Positions 59,101-64,000 of a stretch of DNA of 64,000 nt are shown here, in pieces. The stretch lies in assembly GCF_029625315.1 (NCBI RefSeq), contig NZ_CP121110.1, forward strand, positions 2,223,501 to 2,287,500. The letters run 5' to 3'. Source of the stretch: Flavobacterium ginsengisoli (GTDB lineage: Bacteria > Bacteroidota > Bacteroidia > Flavobacteriales > Flavobacteriaceae). The stretch's first letter is position 1. Each line of letters opens with the position of its first letter. The notes beneath the pieces were generated by a model. The model was not told where the DNA came from, made no database searches, and saw only the letters and a program-made list of their open reading frames with translations. The position numbers and the translations under genes are program-made.

Positions 59101-59563
59101 TTTAAGCGTTGATATTGCATTCTATAATAAAAAGGATGTTAGAATAAGCGGTATGATTCAGGAGATCGATGGCTTGTTAATAAACAATAGTACAGATAAA
59201 ATTGAAGATATTATTAGTATGAAACTAGCAAAAAGAAGACACAGTTTCGACACTGATAAAAACAAGTTAACATTAATGAAAAACTTACCTGATGATGGTT
59301 TGGAAATGAAAAACTATATATTAAACAATCCTTTATTTACTTTGTCAGATGACATTAAAAATAATGCTATAAAAGCCAAAATCATTTATACGGATCTAAA
59401 AACTGGAGAAGAGATGATTGTTTCCCCTTCAATATTTAAATTAAAAATCAAGTCATCTTATGATCCAATAGAAAATTTTCAAAAAATACATCCAGAGACT
59501 CTTAATACCACTAAAGAAATATTAATAGAGAGCTCATATCAATCAATAAAAAATAAATTTTAA
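56175..59563 (+). CDS. Large polymorphic-toxin-like protein, two frameshifts
   Basis: Three frames join to a protein of about 1128 residues. Breaks are GTCTGC 56895-56900 and GCTCGC 58822-58827; removing one base each gives LEGAANSNDIDLSGLSDLEK and GVDAAKKLLLKNNKDF. The length is then a multiple of three. Residues 1-240 are beta-rich (carrier-like), 250-580 helical, and about 590-700 hold hydrophobic segments (KIALAITIGIEVVLFFTFGG, then FTTSISASTIYALG). The region DNWEELKRLDVLERNEISVV resembles the linker in front of toxin tips in Bacteroidota polymorphic toxins. The C-terminal ~240 residues (from about 890) would be the tip; I recognise no catalytic motif. It is followed two bases later by a small acidic protein, the usual place of an immunity gene. 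Confidence 0.65.
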
Positions 59564-59565
59564 TC

Positions 59566-60057
59566 ATGAGAAAAACGAGAGCAATATATTTTGAATACAA
59601 CGGTATTGTAGAGCATTTCGATTTTGGCACATTTTCATTATGTATGTATTATGCTACATTAATAAATTCTTTAAAGGCAAAAAAATTGTTTGAAGCTACT
59701 ATTTCAGAATGGAAATATAGAGTTGAATATGATTTACCTGAAGACAATTTCACATCTGATGATGATATTGCACACTTTCAAATCTCGGAAATAACAGAAG
59801 CAATTGAATTTATTGAAGACATTTTAATTCCTTCTTTAAACAACGAAACAAAAGATATCTTATTGAAATATGGCGGGAAATCAAATTTCGTAAAACTATA
59901 TTATAATAATGCTGGGTTTCTAAAATTTAATGGAATTACTGAGAATGAGTTTTTTGAAACTAAAGGCGAATCTTTAGCATATCACATGAATAGATTAAAA
60001 ATAATATTGCAATATTCTTTAGATTTTAGTCAACCATTTATGGTTTATGTAAACTAA
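59566..60057 (+). CDS. Presumed immunity protein of the polymorphic toxin
   Basis: A 163-residue soluble acidic protein (MRKTRAIYFEYNGIVEHFDF ... DFSQPFMVYVN) with no signal peptide. It starts two bases after the toxin stop and has the size and helical character of cytoplasmic immunity proteins. No known family was recognised. A terminator follows at 60102. Assignment rests on position and on the parallel with the displaced cassette at 61261-61758, which carries the same repeat behind it. Confidence 0.6.
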   Translation: MRKTRAIYFEYNGIVEHFDFGTFSLCMYYATLINSLKAKKLFEATISEWKYRVEYDLPEDNFTSDDDIAHFQISEITEAIEFIEDILIPSLNNETKDILLKYGGKSNFVKLYYNNAGFLKFNGITENEFFETKGESLAYHMNRLKIILQYSLDFSQPFMVYVN

Positions 60058-60101
60058 TATAATACCTGTCTTGCCCTAAAATAGATTTACAAAAAGATAA
60101 C

Positions 60102-60134
60102 AACAACTCAAAGAAAAAGAATCTTTGAGTTGTT
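60102..60134 (+). terminator. Terminator of the toxin-immunity operon
   Basis: AACAACTCAAAG and CTTTGAGTTGTT form a perfect 12-bp stem with a 9-nt loop, followed by TT. It is 45 bases after the immunity stop. Confidence 0.75.
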
Positions 60135-60163
60135 TTAAATCAAAAGAGAAATTTCTCAGCTTC

Positions 60164-60437
60164 CCCGCTGGCGCGAGCGTCCCGCTCGTGAACGCAAAGT
60201 TGTCTTGTCCTAAAAATAGATCTACAAAAATAAAACAAAAGAGAAAACCAAATCTCTTAAACTCAAAAAAAATACATTTTAAAAACTCTGGAAACTTACA
60301 ATTATAAGCTTCCCTACTCTGCTATTGGCTATATCTAAGTCAATACAAATCTTATTTCTTTGTTTTACACTTCTGTAAAATAAAACCCTATTGTGACGCC
60401 ACTAACACAATTTTTAAGCATTCAGATTACTTGCAAT
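60164..60437 (+). repeat. 275-bp direct repeat behind immunity gene 1
   Basis: Almost identical to 61865-62138 (a few single-base differences). It begins with a REP hairpin (CCCGCTGGCGCGAGCGTCCC) and runs to CATTCAGATTACTTGCAATC. Both copies follow an immunity-like gene. Short matching frames translated from it are not genes. Confidence 0.85.
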
Positions 60438-60438
60438 C

Positions 60439-60468
60439 CCCTGCTGGCGCGAGCGTCACGCTCGTGAA
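60439..60468. repeat. REP hairpin, left copy 1 of the RAYT element
   Basis: Begins CCTGCTGGCGCGAGCGTCAC; CGAGCG and CGCTCG form the stem. With the following 50 bp, including a copy of the RAYT start codon region (ATGAGCAGAAAATAC), it is repeated in tandem at 60522. Confidence 0.8.
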
Positions 60469-60521
60469 CACAAAGTATTTCTTACATTAGCTCAAAAATA
60501 ATAAATGAGCAGAAAATACCC

Positions 60522-60551
60522 CCCGCTGGCGCGAGCGTCCCGCTCGTGAAC
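60522..60551. repeat. REP hairpin, left copy 2 of the RAYT element
   Basis: Begins CCCGCTGGCGCGAGCGTCCC. It leads directly into the RAYT start at 60587. The unit 60443-60519 is repeated at 60525-60601. Confidence 0.8.
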
Positions 60552-60586
60552 GCAAAGTATTTCTTACATTAGCTCAAAAATAATAA

Positions 60587-61136
60587 ATGAGCAGAAAATA
60601 CAAATTTGGAGATAAAACTGGAGCTTACTTTCTAAGTTTTGCTACGGTATATTGGATAGATGTTTTTACAAGAGAAGAGTATTTTGGGAATATTGTAAAG
60701 TCATTAGACTACTGCAGAAAGAACAAGGGAATGGAGATTTATGGATATTGCATAATGCCAAGTCATGTTCATTTAATTTTCAGATCTGAAAATGGAGATC
60801 CTTCTGGCCTTATTAGAGATTTTAAAGGTTTTACCTCTAGAAAAATGCTCAAAGCAATTGAAGAAAATCCGCAAGAAAGCAGAAAAGAATGGATGCTGTG
60901 GATGTTTGAAAGAGCCGGAAAGAAAAACAGCAATGTAAAATCCAGGCAATTTTGGCAGACAGAATAACAAACCTATTGAAATCTGGTCTTTAAAGGTTTT
61001 TGAGCAAAAGTTAAACTATATTCATAATAACCCTCTCGAAACTGGTTTTGTAACTAATCCTGTAGATTGGAAATACAGCTCTGCCAGAAATTATGGCGAT
61101 AACGATCAAACTGTTTTAGAAATTGATATTAATTGA
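60587..61136 (+). mobile_element. REP-associated tyrosine transposase (RAYT, Y1/HUH), one frameshift
   Basis: Two frames join to one transposase of about 182 residues. The HUH motif is HVHLIF near residue 65 in IMPSHVHLIFRS, and the catalytic Tyr lies in the C-terminal half in the DFKGFTSRKM / EKLNYIHNNP region typical for RAYT. The break is GCAGAC 60955-60960; removing one base gives RQFWQQNNKPIEIWSLKV, the family sequence. The gene is bounded by REP hairpins in opposite orientation (left CTGGCGCGAGCG, right CGCTCGCGCCAG), its expected substrates. Both ends are duplicated in tandem, which is unusual. It is a domesticated or active single-copy transposase that spreads REP sequences. Confidence 0.88.
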
Positions 61137-61259
61137 CTTTCCTGTGTGTGCACGAGCGAGACGCTCGCGCCAGCAGGGGATAACGATCAAACTGTTTTAG
61201 AAATTGATATTAATTGACTTTCCTGTGTGTGCACGAGCGAGACGCTCGCGCCAGCAGGG
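61098..61259 (+). repeat. Tandem duplication of the RAYT right end with REP
   Basis: The 81-bp unit 61098-61178 (GATAACGATCAAACTGTTTT ... REP CGCTCGCGCCAGCAGG) is repeated without gap at 61179-61259. It contains the last codons of the transposase and the right REP. The RAYT stop lies in the first copy. Confidence 0.85.
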
Positions 61260-61260
61260 A

Positions 61261-61353
61261 GGTTCGATAGTCAAAATTAAACATGTTAACCATCATAGAT
61301 ATAATCTACAACCAATATTTGAAAATCATTATACGTATTTTGAAATCCAATAA
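61261..61353 (+). pseudogene. Truncated toxin-tip remnant
   Basis: An open frame directly after the RAYT right end reads VKIKHVNHHRYNLQPIFENH and then YTYFEIQ, with a TAA stop at 61351-61353, 12 bases before the next start. It has no start codon and is cut off by the REP element. It looks like the last ~30 residues of a different toxin tip. The His-rich HVNHH ... NLQP pattern resembles HNH-type nucleases, but the piece is too short to be sure. Confidence 0.45.
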
Positions 61354-61365
61354 ATTATAAAGAAT

Positions 61366-61758
61366 ATGAAGAAAGCGGAAGAATATAATCTACACTTTAG
61401 TACTTATGAATTTAATAACACAACAATACCTAGTGTAGGATGCAGTTTAGTAAATGGGTCTAGTAAAAATAATGAAATAGCAAGTTTTTTAGAACCAAAT
61501 GGAATTCGTTTGACACAGCAAATAATAGATGATATTACCTCTTTAAATTTAGACTTAAATATACCATTTGAGGGTTACAATATTTGGGGAGGAAATCAAG
61601 ATGAAAGTGTTGAAATAAAGTCCCCTCCCTTTAGAGCTGTTTTCAATACAACTGGAAAACCAGTGGAAGTACCTATTTCAGATTTTTTGCAGATTTTACA
61701 AGAATGGAAGGCTTTTTTACAAACTATACCGAATCCAAATTGGCTCTATAACAGATAA
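61366..61758 (+). CDS. Orphan immunity-like protein
   Basis: A 130-residue soluble protein (MKKAEEYNLHFSTYEFNNTT ... PNPNWLYNR). No known family was recognised. It stands in the position of an immunity gene: behind a toxin-tip remnant (stop 12 bp upstream) and in front of the same 275-bp repeat that follows the first immunity gene. I infer a displaced cassette that protects against a toxin tip no longer encoded here. Confidence 0.55.
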   Translation: MKKAEEYNLHFSTYEFNNTTIPSVGCSLVNGSSKNNEIASFLEPNGIRLTQQIIDDITSLNLDLNIPFEGYNIWGGNQDESVEIKSPPFRAVFNTTGKPVEVPISDFLQILQEWKAFLQTIPNPNWLYNR

Positions 61759-61864
61759 AAACCTGATTATACGGATTTTACGTGGATCAGCTTTGAATAT
61801 TACGAGAATGCAGAACCTCTTTTACCCTCACTACAGTAAGTCAGAATATCTGTTGCAGATACCT

Positions 61865-62138
61865 CCCGCTGGCGCGAGCGTCCCGCTCGTGAACGCAAAG
61901 TTGTCTTGTCCTAAAAATAGATCTACAAAAATAAAACAAAAGAGAAAACCAAATCTCTTAAACTCAAAAAAAATACATTTTAAAAACTCTGGAAACTTAA
62001 AATTATAAGTTTCCCTACTCTGCTATTGGCTATATCTAAGTCAATATAAACTTTATTACTTTGTTTTACAGCTCTGTAAAACAAAAACTATTGTGACGCC
62101 ACTAACACAATTTTTAAACATTCAGATTACTTACAATC
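61865..62138 (+). repeat. 275-bp direct repeat behind the orphan immunity gene
   Basis: Second copy of 60164-60437, 1.7 kb downstream. It carries the same REP start and the same inner palindrome TTTTACAnnTCTGTAAAA (62064-62081; 60363-60380 in copy 1). Confidence 0.85.
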
Positions 62139-62255
62139 ATCCAAAACTCACAACTGTTTGTAAGTGTCTTATATATCTGAATGAATTACGGTAATCCCCT
62201 ATAAGCCCGATTAAAAGCCTATAAATTATTTAAACCCGTAAAAAATTAATTAAAA

Positions 62256-63536
62256 ATGAGTACAAATCACAACAGAATCAGAGTGGCGGACTTAGAAAAA
62301 AATCAGCCAAACAAAATTTTAAAAACGAATGAAAATGGAGAATTAGAGTTTAGCGATGCAAACGCATTGCTAACAGATACCGATAATGTAAAACTCTCAG
62401 GTAATCAAATAATTAGAGGGGAAAAAGTTTTTTCGAACACAAATGGAAATGCATCTTTAAATGCAACTGTTAGTCTATCTGGTGCATCGGCTACTAATTT
62501 CAGTAGTGTAAATGATGGATTTGCATTATATGTGGCAGGTTTTAATAATAAGAAAGAAATAGCAAAAATTATGGCTATTGATGGAAGTGCGACTGTATTG
62601 AATTTATATAATCAAAAAAGTGCGACTGGAGATTTTCTAAAAGCTGTTGATGCAAACAATAATACTGTCACAAAAATAGATAAGGATGGTATAGTTACTG
62701 CAAAATCCTTTGTTAAAACTGGCGGTACAAATGAGCAATTTTTAATGGCAGACGGATCTGTAAAATCAGGCAACCTCCAAGCCGAAAGTTACAATGCTCT
62801 TGACTGCACCACCGAAGGCAAAGCACTCGATGCTAGACAAGGAAAAGTCTTAAAGGATATGATTGATAATAAAACCATAAATTTTGCATCTGATGCAGAA
62901 ACTCAAATTAACACTGCGATTTCTGAAGATAGTAAAGTAGTTAGCCGCTCTAAGCTTTTCAATTGGTGGCAGTGGGTTAAGTCTCAAGTTACTATAATTA
63001 CAGGAAATTGGACTTTTAAAGGTGCTTTTAAAGTTGATACAAATCAGGAAATTAATCTAACCTCGTCTACTCAATTTGGAACTTCTAGTTTTCTAAGATT
63101 AAATCCTACAAACTCAAATAATCCATATGGAGTTGATTTGCAAACCACTGGAACACTTGCATTTACTGGACAAGGTTTCGATTTCAAAACTGGCGGTTAT
63201 GGAACTATGTATACAAATCCATATGGTCGATTAGTGATAGATGGTCAGTCCCAAGGACTTACTCTAACTGGAGGAGGCCAAGATATGTCAATTGACGGTT
63301 TAACTTATATTAACGGACTCGCATTTTATAACGGTGGCGAAATTGCAACTATTGATACTCTAGCAAATAGCAACTATGCTATCGACGGGCCTTTATCAAG
63401 CAATGATTTGGATGCATACTACCCTAGAGCACAAAAAGGCTTTAAATTACATTGTTTAAATATCGCTAGTGGTGCTTTATGTTACGAAAAAACCGATACA
63501 GGATATTGGATTGAATATCCTATAAAACAAGTATAA
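62256..63536 (+). CDS. Phage tail-fibre-like protein
   Basis: A 426-residue protein. The N-terminus NHNRIRVADLEKNQPNKILK resembles the attachment domain of Bacteroidota phage tail fibres. Central marks are the GTNEQFLMADGSVKSG block and TTEGKALDARQGKVLKDMID, a pattern common in phage fibre proteins. The C-terminal third is Gly/Asn/Thr-rich with repeats of the beta-helix type (GGGQDMSIDGLTYINGLAFY). It has no signal peptide and ends before a strong terminator. It could be a receptor-binding part of the toxin-releasing phage-like system, or a leftover of the prophage. Upstream it has 118 bp after the repeat for its own promoter. Confidence 0.7.
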   Translation: MSTNHNRIRVADLEKNQPNKILKTNENGELEFSDANALLTDTDNVKLSGNQIIRGEKVFSNTNGNASLNATVSLSGASATNFSSVNDGFALYVAGFNNKKEIAKIMAIDGSATVLNLYNQKSATGDFLKAVDANNNTVTKIDKDGIVTAKSFVKTGGTNEQFLMADGSVKSGNLQAESYNALDCTTEGKALDARQGKVLKDMIDNKTINFASDAETQINTAISEDSKVVSRSKLFNWWQWVKSQVTIITGNWTFKGAFKVDTNQEINLTSSTQFGTSSFLRLNPTNSNNPYGVDLQTTGTLAFTGQGFDFKTGGYGTMYTNPYGRLVIDGQSQGLTLTGGGQDMSIDGLTYINGLAFYNGGEIATIDTLANSNYAIDGPLSSNDLDAYYPRAQKGFKLHCLNIASGALCYEKTDTGYWIEYPIKQV

Positions 63537-63595
63537 TTCAGAAATTTCAACTTGACATTAGTCATTAGATGAATGGATTTCTTTCATTGTAATTT

Positions 63596-63630
63596 GCAAG
63601 GAACTTTGTAATAAAGTTCCTTGCTTTTTC
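63596..63630 (+). terminator. Terminator after the tail-fibre gene
   Basis: GCAAGGAACTTT and AAAGTTCCTTGC form a perfect 12-bp stem with a 5-nt loop, followed by TTTTTC. Confidence 0.9.
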
Positions 63631-64000
63631 AAAACTCATAAACAAAACTTTTTACTGTTTGACATTGAATTAAAGTTTTATCAAAAAACAGTCAATTCTA
63701 AATTTACTCCCCATCCAGTCTCTTTACAACTCTGTAAAGCTCCAGAACATCCATGTTAAACCGCTAAGCGACTCTTTTTTAAGCTCCAATTTTAGGCTCA
63801 TCTTTACATTGTCAAAAGAAAAAAGGAGGTTTTAAACCTCTTAAAAACTTTAATCTTTTGAAAAAATCACTAAGCGGATTATTTACTAAAACTGCTTAGA
63901 AAAATCTCGAAAAAAACTATGCACTTACGCCTCAACGATTGGTTCGATCTAACTACAATTTAATCATTCAGAATACGAACAAAAATTAAAGTCAAAAACA
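63631..64000. other. Gene-free end of the window
   Basis: No gene is seen. The palindrome CTTTACAACTCTGTAAAG (63722-63739) with the following GCTCCAGAACA matches the region in front of the lysis cassette (52491-52515). An AAGGAGG/CCTCTT stem lies near 63824-63844. A second module similar to the one starting at 52.7 kb may begin just past the edge. Confidence 0.5.

Noticed and set aside
6964..60960. Programmed ribosomal frameshifting as the cause of the breaks
   Set aside because: The sites have no slippery heptamer with downstream structure, affect unrelated proteins on both strands and are mostly +1 insertions at GCNGC.
60439..61259. CRISPR-like appearance of the repeated hairpins
   Set aside because: The repeats are REP hairpins in inverted orientation around a RAYT gene, with duplicated rather than unique spacers and no cas genes.
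60125..62008. Two short frames with the same translated end (STKIKQKRKPN) at 60125 and 61793
   Set aside because: They arise from the two copies of the 275-bp repeat and REP hairpin, have no ribosome site and no conservation beyond the repeat itself.
49278..63536. A complete active prophage
   Set aside because: Head, packaging, tail-tube, baseplate and integration genes are not visible in this window. The part to the right is unknown, so only a phage-derived island is claimed.

Overview
The window reads as chromosome of a Flavobacterium-type Bacteroidota. It is AT-rich, with promoters of the TAnnTTTG type, two SusC/SusD pairs, an ECF sigma/FecR pair, a T9SS C-terminal sorting domain and many glycoside hydrolases (GH). 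No single marker fixes the species.

Layout. Positions 1-460 hold the tail of a probable ribBA and an acyl-CoA thioesterase. A tRNA-Ser(UGA) at 610 and an identical copy at 36823 bracket a 36 kb sugar-utilisation region: aldo/keto reductase, GH97, aldose epimerase, AraC regulator, MFS sugar transporter, a DUF5107/TPR protein, GH92, GH95, GH2 with a discoidin-type domain, SusC/SusD, sodium/solute symporter, GntR regulator, GH36, sialate-O-acetylesterase-like esterase and two clan GH-D (GH27-like) enzymes. The glycosidase set suggests a branched glycan decorated with alpha-galactose, mannose and fucose- or galactose-type sugars. A repeated TTGTAGTATAG-type element precedes three of the transcription units and probably links them to the GntR regulator.

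From 37 to 49 kb come a two-winged-helix methyltransferase, a phosphodiesterase-alkaline phosphatase fusion, a second SusC/SusD pair driven by FecR and an ECF sigma factor, and a MarR-GNAT fusion.

From 49.2 kb on lies a phage-derived accessory island. It has a self-cleaving S24/LexA-type repressor with paired operators, small early phage genes including a DUF3164 protein, a lysis cassette (one-TM coiled-coil protein, CHAP endolysin, u-spanin-like lipoprotein), two large co-transcribed proteins of which the second looks like a polymorphic toxin, its presumed immunity protein, a RAYT transposase with duplicated REP ends, a displaced toxin tip with its own immunity-like gene, and a tail-fibre-like gene. 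No capsid, portal, terminase, tape-measure or integrase gene is visible. I infer a DNA-damage-induced, lysis-released toxin system with exchangeable tips.

A global caveat: at least ten genes carry single-base frameshifts. Fourteen are one-base insertions, thirteen of them inside a GCNGC motif (GCAGC to GCAGAC or GCAAGC; GCGGC to GCGAGC), and four are one-base losses. Undoing them restores every reading frame to a length divisible by three and recovers expected sequence. I therefore annotate these as intact genes with probable sequence errors, not as pseudogenes.
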